64,000 nt of DNA from Auraticoccus monumenti (GTDB taxonomy: Bacteria > Actinomycetota > Actinomycetes > Propionibacteriales > Propionibacteriaceae), in assembly GCF_900101785.1 (NCBI RefSeq), contig NZ_LT629688.1:1984001-2048000 (forward strand). The letters run 5' to 3'. Positions 1 to 9,744 of the stretch are shown piece after piece. The position numbers and the translations under genes are program-made. The notes under the pieces are model-generated. The model searched no databases. It saw only the letters and a list, made by a program, of their open reading frames with translations, and was not told the origin of the DNA. The number at the start of each line of letters is the position of its first letter. Position 1 is the stretch's first letter.

Positions 1-1
1 C

Positions 2-652
2 ACCGGTTCCACCGCCAACGCGGTGGCCCAGGTCCGGGCGGCCGAGGAGGCCGGGGCCAGCGGCATCCTGCTGATGCCGCCCTACCTGTCCGAGGCCAGC
101 CAGGCCGGTCTGGTCGACCACGTCTCGGCCATCTGCGCAGCCACCAGCCTGGGGGTCGTCTACTACAGCCGGGCCAACGCGGTGCTGCTGGACGAGGCCG
201 TCGAGGTGGCCTGCGACCGCAACCCCAACCTGGTCGGCTTCAAGGACGGCGTCGGCAACATCGAGCAGATGACCCGCACCTACGCCCGGATGGGGGACCG
301 GCTGGTCTACATCGGCGGCCTCCCCACCGCGGAGACCTTCGCGCTGCCGCTGCTGCAGCTCGGCGTCACCACCTACTCCTCGGCCATCTTCAACTTCGTG
401 CCCGAGTTCGCCCTGGAGTTCTACGCCGCGGTGCGGGCCCAGGACCACACCGAGGTCTACCGCCGGCTGAACGAGTTCGTGATCCCCTACACCCGGCTCC
501 GGGACCGGTCCAAGGGCTATGCGGTCTCCATCGTCAAGGCCGGTCTGCAGGTCGTGGGACGTCCGGCCGGACCCGTCCGCCCGCCGCTGACCAACCTGAC
601 CGGTGACGAGCTGGCCGAGCTCGCCGAGCTCGTCCTCCCGATCGCGGGCTGA
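2..652 (+). CDS. kdgD: 5-dehydro-4-deoxyglucarate dehydratase, C-terminal part (5' cut by window edge)
   Basis: Dehydrates and decarboxylates 5-dehydro-4-deoxy-D-glucarate to 2,5-dioxopentanoate in D-glucarate/galactarate breakdown. The frame is open from base 2, so the N-terminus lies outside the window. The remaining 216 residues show the DHDPS/NAL-type TIM barrel: a YYSRANA segment with the conserved tyrosine, then [12 protein letters not shown], whose lysine is the expected Schiff-base residue, and IGGLPTAE further on. The C-terminal helical part ([18 protein letters not shown]) is typical of KdgD rather than of DapA. The stop is 5 nt before glucarate dehydratase, the enzyme that makes its substrate, so the two are almost certainly co-transcribed and the assignment is strong. 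Confidence 0.92.
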   Translation, partial: TGSTANAVAQVRAAEEAGASGILLMPPYLSEASQAGLVDHVSAICAATSLGVVYYSRANAVLLDEAVEVACDRNPNLVGFKDGVGNIEQMTRTYARMGDRLVYIGGLPTAETFALPLLQLGVTTYSSAIFNFVPEFALEFYAAVRAQDHTEVYRRLNEFVIPYTRLRDRSKGYAVSIVKAGLQVVGRPAGPVRPPLTNLTGDELAELAELVLPIAG

Positions 653-657
653 TCGCC

Positions 658-1989
658 GTGGGAGCCACCATCGCCTCGGTCGAGGTCGTCCCGGTCGCCG
701 GGCACGACTCGATGCTGCTCAACCTGAGCGGGGCCCACGGGCCGTACTTCACCCGCAACATCACCGTCGTCACCGACTCCGAGGGACGTACCGGGCTGGG
801 GGAGGTGCCGGGTGGGGAGGCCATCCGCAGCACCATCGAGGAGGCCGGGCGGCTGCTGGCCGACCAGCCCGTGGCGCGGTTCCGCAGCCTGCTCCGCCAG
901 GTCGCGGCCGCCTTCGCCGACCGGGACGCCGGCGGGCGCGGGCTGCAGACCTTCGACCTGCGCACCACCGTGCACGCCGTGACCGCGCTCGAGTCGGCGC
1001 TGCTGGACCTGGCCGGACAGGCCGACGGGGTACCGGTGGCCGAGCTGCTGGGTGACGGCCAGCAGCGTGACCGGGTGCCGATGCTGGGCTACCTGTTCTA
1101 CGTCGGCGACCCCGACCGCACGGACCTGCCCTACGTCCGCGGGGACGGCGTGGACGGGGTCCAGGACGACTGGACCCGGCTCCGCCGCGAGGAGGCGATG
1201 ACGCCCGCGGCCGTGGTCGCCCTGGCCGAGGCGGCCCAGCAGCGCTACGGCTTCAGCGACTTCAAGCTCAAGGGCGGCGTGCTGGCCGGTGAGGAGGAGG
1301 TCGAGGCCGTCACCGCGCTGGCCCGGCGGTTCCCCGACGCCCGGATCACCCTGGACCCCAACGGCGGCTGGCTGCTGGCCGACGCCATCCGGCTCTGCCG
1401 CGGGCTGGGTGACGTGCTGGCCTACGCCGAGGACCCGTGCGGCGCCGAGGGCGTCTACTCCGGCCGCGAGGTGATGGCGGAGTTCAAGCGCGCCACCGGG
1501 CTGCGGACGGCGACCAACATGATCGCCACCGACTGGCGCCAGATGGCTCACGCCATCCGGACCGACGCCGTGGACATCCCGCTGGCCGACCCGCACTTCT
1601 GGACCATGGCCGGCTCGGTCCGGGTGGCCCAGCTCTGCCACGAGTTCGGGCTGACCTGGGGCTCGCACTCCAACAACCACTTCGACGTCTCGCTGGCCAT
1701 GTTCACCCACGTCGCCGCCGCGGCGCCGGGGGAGATCACCGCCCTGGACACCCACTGGATCTGGCAGGACGGCCAGGGTCTGACCACCGCGCCGCTGCAG
1801 ATCCGCGACGGGGCGATCGACGTGCCCACCGCCCCCGGCCTGGGAGTGGAGCTGGACCGGGAGCGGCTGGCCGAGGCGCACGAGCTCTACCGCGAGCACG
1901 GCCTCGGCGCCCGCGACGACGCCGTGGCCATGCAGCACCTGGTGCCGGGGTGGACCTTCGACCCCAAGCGGCCCTGCCTCGTCCGCTGA
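658..1989 (+). CDS. gudD: Glucarate dehydratase
   Basis: Enolase-superfamily enzyme converting D-glucarate to 5-dehydro-4-deoxyglucarate, the substrate of the gene just upstream. It has 443 aa from a GTG start, a normal family length. Visible superfamily residues are the KxK base in FKLKGGV, metal ligands in DPNGGW and YAEDPCG, the ATNMIATD segment, and the catalytic histidine motif GSHSNNHFD, which is diagnostic of glucarate dehydratases. The N-terminus ([20 protein letters not shown]) also fits the family capping domain. The 5-nt gap from kdgD indicates an operon. The next gene is convergent, so the transcript ends near 2000. An idaratate or gluconate dehydratase role is less likely given the GSHSNNHFD motif. 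Confidence 0.95.
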   Translation: MGATIASVEVVPVAGHDSMLLNLSGAHGPYFTRNITVVTDSEGRTGLGEVPGGEAIRSTIEEAGRLLADQPVARFRSLLRQVAAAFADRDAGGRGLQTFDLRTTVHAVTALESALLDLAGQADGVPVAELLGDGQQRDRVPMLGYLFYVGDPDRTDLPYVRGDGVDGVQDDWTRLRREEAMTPAAVVALAEAAQQRYGFSDFKLKGGVLAGEEEVEAVTALARRFPDARITLDPNGGWLLADAIRLCRGLGDVLAYAEDPCGAEGVYSGREVMAEFKRATGLRTATNMIATDWRQMAHAIRTDAVDIPLADPHFWTMAGSVRVAQLCHEFGLTWGSHSNNHFDVSLAMFTHVAAAAPGEITALDTHWIWQDGQGLTTAPLQIRDGAIDVPTAPGLGVELDRERLAEAHELYREHGLGARDDAVAMQHLVPGWTFDPKRPCLVR

Positions 1990-2010
1990 CGTCCCGGCGC
2001 GGGTGGCGAC

Positions 2011-3282
2011 CTACCTGAGGAAGATCTCCACCACGGGCAGGGCCACCTGCGGCGGTCGGACCGGGAGGGTGAGCGTCACCGTCCCGGCGGGCTGACCGCC
2101 CATCTCGGTGTTCTGCGCCACCTTGTCCGGGTCGGCCTCGGTGAAGGCCACCTCCGAGGCGTCGTTCATCAGCTGGGCGTAGGCGATCCGCCCGGCCAGG
2201 TCGGGGATGTGGACGTGGCGCATCGGCCAGGTCAGCAGGTGCAGGAAGAGCCGGTCACCGTTCTGGGTGAACGTCGTCCCGGGCGGTGCGGTGAACGAGG
2301 AGGGACCCGCGCCGTGGACCGAGTCGGCGTGCAGGTCCATCCAGGCCCCGATCTCGGCCAGCCGAGCCAGGTCCGGCGGGTCGATCTCGCCGCGCCCGTT
2401 GGGGCCGACGTTGAGGAGCAGGTTGCCGCCCTTGGCGACCCCGTCCACCAGCATCCGGATCAGCAGGTCCACCGGTTTGGCGTCCAGGTTGTCCCGGTCG
2501 TAGCCCCAGCTCCCGTTGATGGTCTGGCAGGCCTCCCAGACCACCGGCTCCCCGTCGCGCAGCATCGGGGCGGATGGCTGGTACTGCTCGGGGGTGACGA
2601 GGTCGCCGGGGATGTCGAGTCGGTCGTTGACGACGATGCCCGGCTGCAGCTCGCGGGTGAGCGCCATCAGCTCCTCGGACCCCCAGTCCGCGCGTCCCTT
2701 GCCGGGGAAGCGCTCGCTGGACAGGTGGGGGTAGGAGAAGTCGTAGAAGAGGTAGGAGATCTCGCCGTAGCCGGTGAGCAGCTCGCGGACCTGCCCGTGC
2801 AGGTACTCCCGGTAGCGGGCGATGTCGCGCCCCTCGTTGAGCGCGGCCGCGTCGGGGTGGTCGCGCAGCGGGTGCACCTCGTCGATCGGGAAGTCCGGGT
2901 GGTGCCAGTCGATCAGCGAGTGGTAGAAGCCGACCTTGAGCCCGGCTCCGCGGACGGCTGCCACGAACTCGGCCACCGCGTCCCGACCGAACGGGGTGTT
3001 CGTGGACCTGTAGTCGGTCAGGGCGGAGTCCCAGAGGCAGAAGCCCTCGTGGTGCTTGGTGGTCAGGACGACGTACTTCATCCCCGCCGCGGCCGCGGCC
3101 TCGGCCCACCGGGTGGGGTCGTAGCGGTCCACCACGAAGCGTTCGGCGTACCGCTCGTAGCGCTCCGGCTCGATCCGCTCGCGGTTCTGCACCCACTCGT
3201 GGCGGGCGAGCAGGCTGTACAGCCCCCAGTGGACGAACATCCCGAACCGGTCGTGGGTGAACCAGGCCTGGTCCTCGGGCAT
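2011..3282 (-). CDS. Alpha-L-fucosidase family protein (GH29)
   Basis: 423-aa GH29-type glycoside hydrolase expected to release alpha-L-fucose from glycans by a retaining mechanism. It starts WFTHDRFGMFVHWGLYS, the classical GH29 barrel opening; KYVVLTTKHHEGFCLWDS and VGFYHSLIDWH follow. The likely nucleophile is Asp181 in LFYDFSYP, although the usual WFDG context is changed, so the exact substrate is uncertain. A C-terminal beta domain follows the GGNLLLNVGPNGRGEI segment. No signal peptide is visible, so it should act in the cytoplasm on imported oligosaccharides. The start ATG has a good AGGAAGG site about 5 nt upstream. It is divergent from the sugar transporter at 3605 and probably serves the same substrate. 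Confidence 0.88.
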   Translation of the reverse strand: MPEDQAWFTHDRFGMFVHWGLYSLLARHEWVQNRERIEPERYERYAERFVVDRYDPTRWAEAAAAAGMKYVVLTTKHHEGFCLWDSALTDYRSTNTPFGRDAVAEFVAAVRGAGLKVGFYHSLIDWHHPDFPIDEVHPLRDHPDAAALNEGRDIARYREYLHGQVRELLTGYGEISYLFYDFSYPHLSSERFPGKGRADWGSEELMALTRELQPGIVVNDRLDIPGDLVTPEQYQPSAPMLRDGEPVVWEACQTINGSWGYDRDNLDAKPVDLLIRMLVDGVAKGGNLLLNVGPNGRGEIDPPDLARLAEIGAWMDLHADSVHGAGPSSFTAPPGTTFTQNGDRLFLHLLTWPMRHVHIPDLAGRIAYAQLMNDASEVAFTEADPDKVAQNTEMGGQPAGTVTLTLPVRPPQVALPVVEIFLR

Positions 3283-3604
3283 CGCTGCCTTCCTCTCGCT
3301 CCGCTGCGGCGGTCGTCGCGGTGATCCTCAGTCATCAGATCACTCGTCAATGCCTCTCATGCTTCCACGAGCTCAGGGCCGCCGTCCACCCCCTCCTCGA
3401 CGGGTGGACCGCCGGCGTCGGATGCGGAGGTGGAGAGCACGCCCGATCAGTTCTGCGCGCTCAGGCCCTTCGGCTGGGTGATGCGCCAGCAAAGTGACGA
3501 GGTTCGAGATCGTCGGTCCGAAGTGGTTGCGCAACTCGCTCAAACATCGGATGCTTCGGGACAAAGGTCGGAGAAGTTCGGCCCTGGCCACAAGGAAGTG
3601 CCCA
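3283..3604. promoter_or_regulatory. Divergent control region between fucosidase and sugar transporter
   Basis: 322 bases without a supported gene separate the reverse fucosidase from the forward binding-protein gene. It is locally less GC-rich than the flanks (around 3330-3360 and 3490-3560). It contains one perfect 8-bp hairpin, GTCCACCC at 3384-3391 and GGGTGGAC at 3402-3409 with a 10-nt loop. I see no clear -35/-10 pair and no recognisable LacI or GntR operator. An in-frame ATG at 3494 would extend the transporter protein, but that would bury its signal peptide, so this stretch is treated as non-coding. Confidence 0.4.
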
Positions 3605-5362
3605 ATGACCTCAGAGTTCTTCACCCCGAAGGTGACCCGACGGGACGTGCTGCGCGGATCCGCGGTGGGCCTCGGGGCCCTGGCCCTCGGGCCGGCGCTC
3701 GCGGCCTGCTCCGGGGAAGCAGCTGACCCAGCGAGCCCGCAGGGCGTCGAGGACGTGCCCAAGATCGAGCTGGGTGAACCGCGTCCCGACGTCACCTACC
3801 CCGACGGCTACGTCGGTCCCCGCGCCCACGACCGCGCGCCCTTCGGCGACGGCACCACCACCTTCCGCGTGGTGGTGCCCCAGGACGCCACCACGGTGGG
3901 GGACTGGACGACCAACAAGACGAGCATCGAGATGGAGCGCCGGACCGGGCTCAAGGTGGAGTACGTGCCGGTGCTGGTGCGCGGGACCGACGGCTCGATC
4001 GACATGACCAAGATCAACGCGATGCTGGCGAGCGGGGACCTGCCCGACGCCTTCCTCGGCATCCCGTTCACCACCGCCCAGCTCTCCCTCTACGGTCAGC
4101 AGGGTGTCTTCGTCGCCCTCGACGACCTGATCGAGACCTACGCCCCGATGACCAGGCAGGCGATGAGCGAGTACCCGGACCTCCGCGGGCTGAAGGCCGG
4201 GACCGACAACAAGCTCTACACGATGCTCGGGGTCAACGACTGCTACCACTGCCGTTCCTCCAACAACCGGGCCTGGGTGTCGCAGACCTACCTGGACGAC
4301 ATCGGGGCCTCGATGCCGCAGACCACCGAGGAGCTGCGCGAGGTGCTGCTGGAGTTCAAGAACAGCAACCCGTCGGGCAAGTCGGGCTTCATGCCCTTCG
4401 CCTCGTCCGAGTCCACCCCGATCGACACGTACTTCATGAACGCCTTCACCTACAACCCCGGTGGGAACCAGCTCGGTGGCTGGCTGAGCCTCGACGGCGG
4501 TGCCGTCAAGTTCGTGGCCAACACCCCGGAGTGGCGGGAGGGGCTGAGGTACCTGCACCAGCTGGGGCAGGACGGCACCCTCACCCGGGCGACGTTCACC
4601 ATGAAGGACACCGAGCTGCAGCAGAACGGGAACAAGGGTCTGGTGGGCTTCACCCGTTCCTACTGGTGGGGTTCGTTCTTCAACCCGGTGGCCCTGGACA
4701 TGGACGCTCCCTGGCGCGACTACGTGGCCGTCCCCCCGCTGCAGGGCCCTGGTGGTGTGCAGTACACCGGCTGGAACTACTACGGCTACGCCACCGACGG
4801 CCTGCAGATCACCTCGACCTGCGCCGACCCCGGCAAGCTGGTCCAGTGGGCTGACTACCAGATGGACCTCGAGGCCACGATGTGGAGCTACGCCGGCGTC
4901 CAGGACGACAACTGGACCTTCGACCCCTCCGGGGAGGGCATCAACGGCAAGACCTCGTTGTTCTCCAACAAGCTCTTCCCGGCGCCGACGGGGCAGTCGT
5001 GGAGCCAGTACGCGGTGATGTACCGCACCTCGGACTTCCGCCTGGGGGAGAAGGTGGATGCGAGTGCACCGACCTTCGAGGCCGGGTTGTACGAGGCCGG
5101 TCAGGGCTACGAGGCCTTCGCCGAGCCGCAGGAGATGCAGCTCCCGCCGCTGATCATCTCCGACGCCGACAGCGCGGCGGTGGCCGACACCGCGACGGCG
5201 ATCAACTCGGCGGTGAAGACGGCCCTGGCCGAGTTCGCGCTGGGGGACCGCGACCCCAGCTCCGACGCCGACTGGCAGTCCTACACCGACCAGTTCAGCG
5301 CCATGGGGATGGACGCCTACCTGCAGTCCCACCAGGCCGCCTACGACACCCGCCCGCAGTGA
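3605..5362 (+). CDS. Sugar ABC transporter substrate-binding lipoprotein (LplA-like)
   Basis: 585-aa extracellular solute-binding protein of the carbohydrate-uptake CUT1 class, in the long LplA-like branch. The start ATG at 3605 is chosen because it has an AAGGAAG ribosome site and places TRRDVLRGSAVG near the N-terminus: a twin-arginine leader followed by a hydrophobic stretch and lipobox LAAC, giving a Tat-exported lipoprotein anchored outside the membrane. The mature protein carries typical binding-protein segments such as GDLPDAFLG and QQGVFVALDDLI. Two permease genes follow at once; no ATPase is in the window, as usual for CUT1 systems sharing an MsiK-like ATPase. The ligand is unknown; neighbouring fucosidase and glucarate genes suggest a plant- or host-derived oligosaccharide. 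Confidence 0.9.
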   Translation: MTSEFFTPKVTRRDVLRGSAVGLGALALGPALAACSGEAADPASPQGVEDVPKIELGEPRPDVTYPDGYVGPRAHDRAPFGDGTTTFRVVVPQDATTVGDWTTNKTSIEMERRTGLKVEYVPVLVRGTDGSIDMTKINAMLASGDLPDAFLGIPFTTAQLSLYGQQGVFVALDDLIETYAPMTRQAMSEYPDLRGLKAGTDNKLYTMLGVNDCYHCRSSNNRAWVSQTYLDDIGASMPQTTEELREVLLEFKNSNPSGKSGFMPFASSESTPIDTYFMNAFTYNPGGNQLGGWLSLDGGAVKFVANTPEWREGLRYLHQLGQDGTLTRATFTMKDTELQQNGNKGLVGFTRSYWWGSFFNPVALDMDAPWRDYVAVPPLQGPGGVQYTGWNYYGYATDGLQITSTCADPGKLVQWADYQMDLEATMWSYAGVQDDNWTFDPSGEGINGKTSLFSNKLFPAPTGQSWSQYAVMYRTSDFRLGEKVDASAPTFEAGLYEAGQGYEAFAEPQEMQLPPLIISDADSAAVADTATAINSAVKTALAEFALGDRDPSSDADWQSYTDQFSAMGMDAYLQSHQAAYDTRPQ

Positions 5363-5387
5363 GCAGCGCGCTGGGGGAGGTGAGCCG

Positions 5388-6278
5388 ATGAAGATCAGGG
5401 AGACCGCCGGCGACCGGACCTTCCACACGCTGAACATCGCGGTGCTCTCGGTCTTCACGATCCTGGTGCTGTACCCGCTGGTCTTCGTGGTCAGCGCGTC
5501 CTTCTCCAGCGCGCAGGCGATCGCCAACCAGGAGGTCTACCTCTGGCCGGTGGGCTTCAACGCCGAGGCCTACGCGACGGTGCTGGCCTCCCCCGGCCTG
5601 ATCACGGGATTTCTCAACTCGATCTTCTACACCGTGTTCGGAGCACTGATCGGGACCGTGCTGACGGTGCTGGCCGGCTACGCCGTCTCCCGTGACGACC
5701 TGCCGTTCCGCAAGTCGCTCACGTTCTTCTTCCTGATCCCCACCCTGGTGTCGGCGGGCATCGTCCCGACCTACATCGTGGTGCGGCAGATGGGTCTGCT
5801 GGACACGCGGTGGGCCATCCTGCTGCCGGGGGCGATGAGCGTGTTCAACGTGATCATCACCCGGACCTTCTACAAGATGAGCGTCCCCCACGAGATGCTC
5901 GAGGCGGCCAAGGTCGACGGGGCGAGCGACTTCAACTTCTTCTTCCGGGTCGCGCTCCCGCTGTCCAAGCCGATCATCGCGGTCAACCTGCTGTTCTACG
6001 GGCTGGCGCAGTGGAACGGCTGGTTCTCGGCGTTCCTCTACACCAACTCCCCGGACCTGGCGCCGATCCAGCTGGTGCTGCGCGAGCTGCTCGCGCAGAG
6101 CCAGGTCAACCCCGCGATGATCGGTGGCGGCGACGTGTCCGAGATCCTGCGACGACGAGAGCTGTTCGACAAGCTGAAGTACGCCATGATCGTGATCGCG
6201 ATGATCCCGCCGTTGATCGCCTACCCGTTCGTCCAGAAGCACTTCGTCAAGGGCGCGCTGATCGGGTCGATCAAGTGA
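5388..6278 (+). CDS. Sugar ABC transporter permease (LplC/MalG-like)
   Basis: 296-aa inner-membrane permease with six predicted membrane helices, the first at about residues 18-40. The EAA loop that docks on the ATPase is visible as EMLEAAKVDGASDFNFFFRVALPLSKP (its EAAKVDGA core is diagnostic). The C-terminus ends KHFVKGALIGSIKG-like (KGALIGSIK), typical of LplC/YtcP-type permeases. It follows the binding protein by 25 nt, with GGGGGAGGTGAG upstream of the ATG. Its stop overlaps the start of the second permease (GTGA at 6275), indicating translational coupling. Confidence 0.92.
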   Translation: MKIRETAGDRTFHTLNIAVLSVFTILVLYPLVFVVSASFSSAQAIANQEVYLWPVGFNAEAYATVLASPGLITGFLNSIFYTVFGALIGTVLTVLAGYAVSRDDLPFRKSLTFFFLIPTLVSAGIVPTYIVVRQMGLLDTRWAILLPGAMSVFNVIITRTFYKMSVPHEMLEAAKVDGASDFNFFFRVALPLSKPIIAVNLLFYGLAQWNGWFSAFLYTNSPDLAPIQLVLRELLAQSQVNPAMIGGGDVSEILRRRELFDKLKYAMIVIAMIPPLIAYPFVQKHFVKGALIGSIK

Positions 6279-7282
6279 GCGCGCGCGAGCAGGTGAGCCC
6301 GCGGGAGCTGACCGCGGTGGCGCTGACCGCGGACGAGCTGGTCGAGTCGGTCGGCGAGCAGGAGCCGCGGCGGCGGACGGGCCTCGGCAGGAGGCTGCGG
6401 CGGAGCTGGCAGCTGTACGTGCTGCTGATCCCCCCGATCATCTACTGCGTGCTGTTCCTGTACTGGCCGATGTACGGGCTGCAGCTGGCGTTCAAGGACT
6501 TCAACATCATGAAGGGCATCACCGCCAGCCCGTGGGCGGGGATGAAGTACGTCAACCAGTTCGTCGACTCCTACCTCTTCTGGCCGGTGCTGTGGAACAC
6601 CATCGTGCTGAACCTGTACGCGCTGGTGGCCCTCTTCCCGCTGCCCATCCTGCTGGCCCTGCTGCTCAACCAGGTGCGCAACGCCCGGTTCCGCAAGACG
6701 GTCCAGATGATCACCTACGCGCCCTACTTCATCTCCGTCGTGGTGCTGGTGGGCATCGTGCTGATGCTCTTCTCACCCAACACCGGCATCGTCAACGTGC
6801 CGATCCGCGAGCTGACCGGCGAGCCGATCGACTTCCTCGGCCCCGAGATGTTCCGCCACACCTACGTGTGGTCGGGTGCCTGGCAGACCCTCGGTTACTC
6901 CGCGATCATCTACCTGGCCGCCTTGGCCGGTGTGGACCCGGAGCTGCACGAGGCGGCACGGGTGGACGGGGCGGGCGTGCTGCGCAGGATGTGGCACATC
7001 GACCTCCCCAGCATCCTGCCGGTCACCATCACGTTGCTCATCCTGAACATGGGGCAGATCCTCAGCACCGGGTTCGAGAAGGTGCTGCTGATGCAGACCC
7101 CGTTGAACACGTCGGTCTCGCAGGTGATCGACACCTACGCCTACCAGGTGGCCTTCAACTCCCAGATCCCGCAGTACTCCTACGCCACCGCGATCGGGTT
7201 GTTCAAGTCGATCATCTCGCTGGTGATGATCCTGCTGGCGAACTGGCTGGCGCGGAGGGTGGCCAAGCAGAGCCTGTTCTGA
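6275..7282 (+). CDS. Sugar ABC transporter permease (LplB/MalF-like)
   Basis: 335-aa permease partner of the preceding gene. The GTG at 6275 is chosen because it overlaps the upstream stop as GTGA; the open frame extends much further upstream only as a shadow of the previous gene. A charged cytoplasmic N-terminus of about 45 residues is followed by LYVLLIPPIIYCVLFLYWPM (first helix), GLQLAFKDFNIMKGI, and the EAA loop ELHEAARVDGAGVLRRMWHI. It ends in LANWLARRVAKQSLF, a typical LplB tail. Together with the 3605 and 5388 genes it forms a complete importer lacking only its ATPase. Confidence 0.92.
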   Translation: MSAREQVSPRELTAVALTADELVESVGEQEPRRRTGLGRRLRRSWQLYVLLIPPIIYCVLFLYWPMYGLQLAFKDFNIMKGITASPWAGMKYVNQFVDSYLFWPVLWNTIVLNLYALVALFPLPILLALLLNQVRNARFRKTVQMITYAPYFISVVVLVGIVLMLFSPNTGIVNVPIRELTGEPIDFLGPEMFRHTYVWSGAWQTLGYSAIIYLAALAGVDPELHEAARVDGAGVLRRMWHIDLPSILPVTITLLILNMGQILSTGFEKVLLMQTPLNTSVSQVIDTYAYQVAFNSQIPQYSYATAIGLFKSIISLVMILLANWLARRVAKQSLF

Positions 7283-7291
7283 GCGGGGTGG

Positions 7292-8395
7292 TCAGCAGGG
7301 GCGTTCCAGCACGACGTGGTCACCTCCGGTGCCGTCGCGGCGCCGGGCCGTCCCGGTCGTCCGCCCGCAGCGGGTGAACCCGCAGGCCCCGGCCACGGCC
7401 AGCGAGGCGGCGTTGCCCTCCGCCGCCCGGATGATCAACCGGCGCGGAGGGTGGTCGGTCAGCAGGTGCTGGACCACCCGGGAGACGGCCTCGGTGGTGA
7501 GGCCGCGGCCGCGGGCGTCGGGGTGGGTCCAGTAGCCGAGCTCGAGGCCGTCCGAGTGGCCGTGGACGCCGACGGTCCCCACCAGCAGGTCGCGGTCGCG
7601 CTCGACCACCGCCCAGGTCCGGCCGTCCAGGGCGCCGGTGCGGGTGGCCAGCCGGAACGCGGCGGCGTCGGCGAGGGTGTAGGGGGAGGGGAGGTGCGAC
7701 AGCCAGTGCTGGGTGAGCGGGTCGGCGCAGCCCTCGGCGACGCGGACGTCGTCGCTGCGCCGGTGGCCCCGCAGCACCAGCCGGTCGGTCTCGAGCACGG
7801 GCACCTCCGCGGGGTGGCGCTGGGCCCGCTCGGTGGGGGCCAGCGTTCCCACCCAGGCGTCCACCAGCTCGTCGCGGTGGTCCAGGTAGCGCGGCACGAC
7901 GCCGTCGCTGACCCGGAACCCGGTGCTCCAGGCGAGGGTCCGTGAGCCCCAGTTGCCGACCTCGGTCCACCAGACCACGGCCCGCAGACCGAGGGTGTCG
8001 AAGGCGTGGTCGAGCACCAGCTCGACGGCCGTCCGCATCGCCCCGGTGCCGCGCACGGCCGGGTGGGCCCCGAAGGCGACCTCGCCCCGCCCGCCGTCGA
8101 GGGCGCGCACCTCCACCGTGCCGCTGAAGCGCCGCACGCCGTCGGGGTGGGTGGTCTCGACCGCGAACAGGTGGGAGGTGCCGCCGGCCCAGGCCTGCGG
8201 GATCGCGCTGGTGATCCAGTCCCGCGCCATCGCGTCGTCGTAACCCAGCGGCACCGTGGTCCAGCGCACCGAGTGCGGGTCGGTGCACTGCTCGACCACG
8301 GCGTCCACGTCCTCGAGCCGGTGGGCGCGCAGCACGACGTCCCCGTCTGCCAGCGTGGGGACGTCCTCGGGGAACCGGCGGGGAGGGAAGCTCAC
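7292..8395 (-). CDS. Tandem GNAT N-acetyltransferase (RimJ/RimL type)
   Basis: 367-aa protein made of two GNAT folds. The first (about residues 15-180) has LRAHRLEDVDAV and the acetyl-CoA segment HPAVRGTGAMRTAV. The second (about 195-367) starts LETDRLVLRGHRRSDDV and has HPDARGRGLTTEAVSRVV, a better preserved Q/RxxGxG/A-like pyrophosphate loop. Such proteins acetylate amino groups of proteins, antibiotics or small amines; no substrate can be named. It is convergent with the sugar permease (9-nt gap) and lies upstream of ugd with a 113-nt gap, so it is probably an independent unit. The start is a GTG at 8395. Confidence 0.8.
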   Translation of the reverse strand: MSFPPRRFPEDVPTLADGDVVLRAHRLEDVDAVVEQCTDPHSVRWTTVPLGYDDAMARDWITSAIPQAWAGGTSHLFAVETTHPDGVRRFSGTVEVRALDGGRGEVAFGAHPAVRGTGAMRTAVELVLDHAFDTLGLRAVVWWTEVGNWGSRTLAWSTGFRVSDGVVPRYLDHRDELVDAWVGTLAPTERAQRHPAEVPVLETDRLVLRGHRRSDDVRVAEGCADPLTQHWLSHLPSPYTLADAAAFRLATRTGALDGRTWAVVERDRDLLVGTVGVHGHSDGLELGYWTHPDARGRGLTTEAVSRVVQHLLTDHPPRRLIIRAAEGNAASLAVAGACGFTRCGRTTGTARRRDGTGGDHVVLERPC

Positions 8396-8508
8396 CGGAG
8401 CACCTTCTCCACCCCGCCGCCCGACGGCAACCCCATTCGCCGGTCAGAGCGGGAGCGGGGAAGATCCGGCACGGCAGTTGGTGCCGGACCAGCACCGCAG
8501 GGCGGCGA

Positions 8509-9675
8509 TCAGTCGCGGCCGAAGATGTCGCGCGTGTAGACCTTGTCGGCGGCGGCGTCCAGGGCGGGGGTGCGGCGGTTGGCCACGATGACGTCGGAGC
8601 GGGCGATGAAGTCGTCCAGGTCGGCGACCACCTCCGAGCCCAGGAACGTCGGCTCCTCCAGCGTCGGCTCGTGCACGATGACCTCGATGCCGTGGTCCTT
8701 GAGCCGCTGCATGATGCCCTGCACCGAGGAGGAGCGGAAGTTGTCGGACTCGCTCTTCATGATCAGCCGGTAGACCCCGACGACCACCGGGGAGCGGCGC
8801 AGGATGTCCCCGACCACGAAGTCCATCCGGGTCTGGTTCGCCTCGACCACCGCCAGGATCAGGTTCTGCGGGACGTCCTGGTAGTTGGCCAGCAGCTGGC
8901 GGGTGTCCTTGGGCAGGCAGTAGCCGCCGTAGCCGAAGGAGGGGTTGTTGTAGTGCGAGCCGATCCGGGGGTCCATCCCCACGCCGGTGATGATCTGGCG
9001 GGTGTCGAGACCGTGCGCGGTGGCGAAGGAGTCCAGCTCGTTGAAGTAGGCCACCCGCAGCGCCAGGTAGGTGTTGGCGAAGAGCTTGATCGCCTCCGCC
9101 TCGGTCGAGCCGGTCAGCAGCACCGGGACGTCCTTGTCCAGGGCGCCCTCCAGCAGCAGCTCGGCGAACTCCTTGCCGCGCGGGGAGGTCTCACCCACCA
9201 CGATCCGTGACGGGTGCAGGGTGTCGTGCAGCGCGCGGCCCTCGCGGAGGAACTCCGGGGAGAACAGGATGGACGCGTCGGGGTGCTCCGCCTGCATCCT
9301 GGCGGTGAAGCCCACCGGCACCGTCGACTTGATCACCACCACCGCGCCCGGCTCGATGGCCAGCACGTCGGCGAGCACGCTCTCCACCGAGGAGGTGTCG
9401 AAGTAGTTGGTGTCGGGGTCGTAGTCGGTGGGGGTGGCGATGACCACGTAGTCCGCGCCCCGGTAGGCCGTCTCCTTGTCGGTGGTGGCCACCAGCGACA
9501 GCTCCTGGGTGGCCAGGTGCTCCTCCAGCTCGGGCTCCACGATGGGGGAGCGGCGCTGGTTGACCAGCGCCACCTTGGCCTCGTCGATGTCGAGGGCGAC
9601 CACGTCGTGGTGCTGGGCCAGCACGGCGGCGTTGGACAGTCCGACGTAACCGGTCCCGGCGACGGCGATCTTCAT
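8509..9675 (-). CDS. UDP-glucose/GDP-mannose 6-dehydrogenase family protein
   Basis: 388-aa NAD-dependent nucleotide-sugar dehydrogenase that oxidises a UDP-hexose (most likely UDP-glucose to UDP-glucuronate) for envelope polysaccharides. The start at 9675 gives [19 protein letters not shown], the Rossmann motif at the very N-terminus, with GGGAGAA upstream; an upstream ATG at 9714 adds a non-conserved leader. The catalytic cysteine is in [14 protein letters not shown]. This shorter form resembles the streptococcal/E. coli Ugd class. It is the last gene of a reverse-strand group after ubiA, dprE1 and dprE2, with 69 nt separating it from dprE2. Confidence 0.9.
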   Translation of the reverse strand: MKIAVAGTGYVGLSNAAVLAQHHDVVALDIDEAKVALVNQRRSPIVEPELEEHLATQELSLVATTDKETAYRGADYVVIATPTDYDPDTNYFDTSSVESVLADVLAIEPGAVVVIKSTVPVGFTARMQAEHPDASILFSPEFLREGRALHDTLHPSRIVVGETSPRGKEFAELLLEGALDKDVPVLLTGSTEAEAIKLFANTYLALRVAYFNELDSFATAHGLDTRQIITGVGMDPRIGSHYNNPSFGYGGYCLPKDTRQLLANYQDVPQNLILAVVEANQTRMDFVVGDILRRSPVVVGVYRLIMKSESDNFRSSSVQGIMQRLKDHGIEVIVHEPTLEEPTFLGSEVVADLDDFIARSDVIVANRRTPALDAAADKVYTRDIFGRD

Positions 9676-9744
9676 GGGCGGTTCTCCCGGGGTCGGCGGC
9701 TGGTCGCTCGTCATGCTAGTGCGACGGGAGGCGTGAGGGGGCGC

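Noticed and set aside
3384-3409. 8-bp hairpin in the fucosidase/transporter gap as a terminator
   Set aside because: It lies upstream of two divergent genes, where no transcript should end; noted only as a structure.
3494-3604. N-terminal extension of the sugar-binding protein from ATG 3494
   Set aside because: It would place 37 charged residues ahead of the Tat signal; ATG 3605 has a good ribosome site.
3611-5527. 638-codon reverse frame opposite the sugar-binding protein
   Set aside because: Antisense shadow of a gene with a signal peptide and family motifs on the plus strand.
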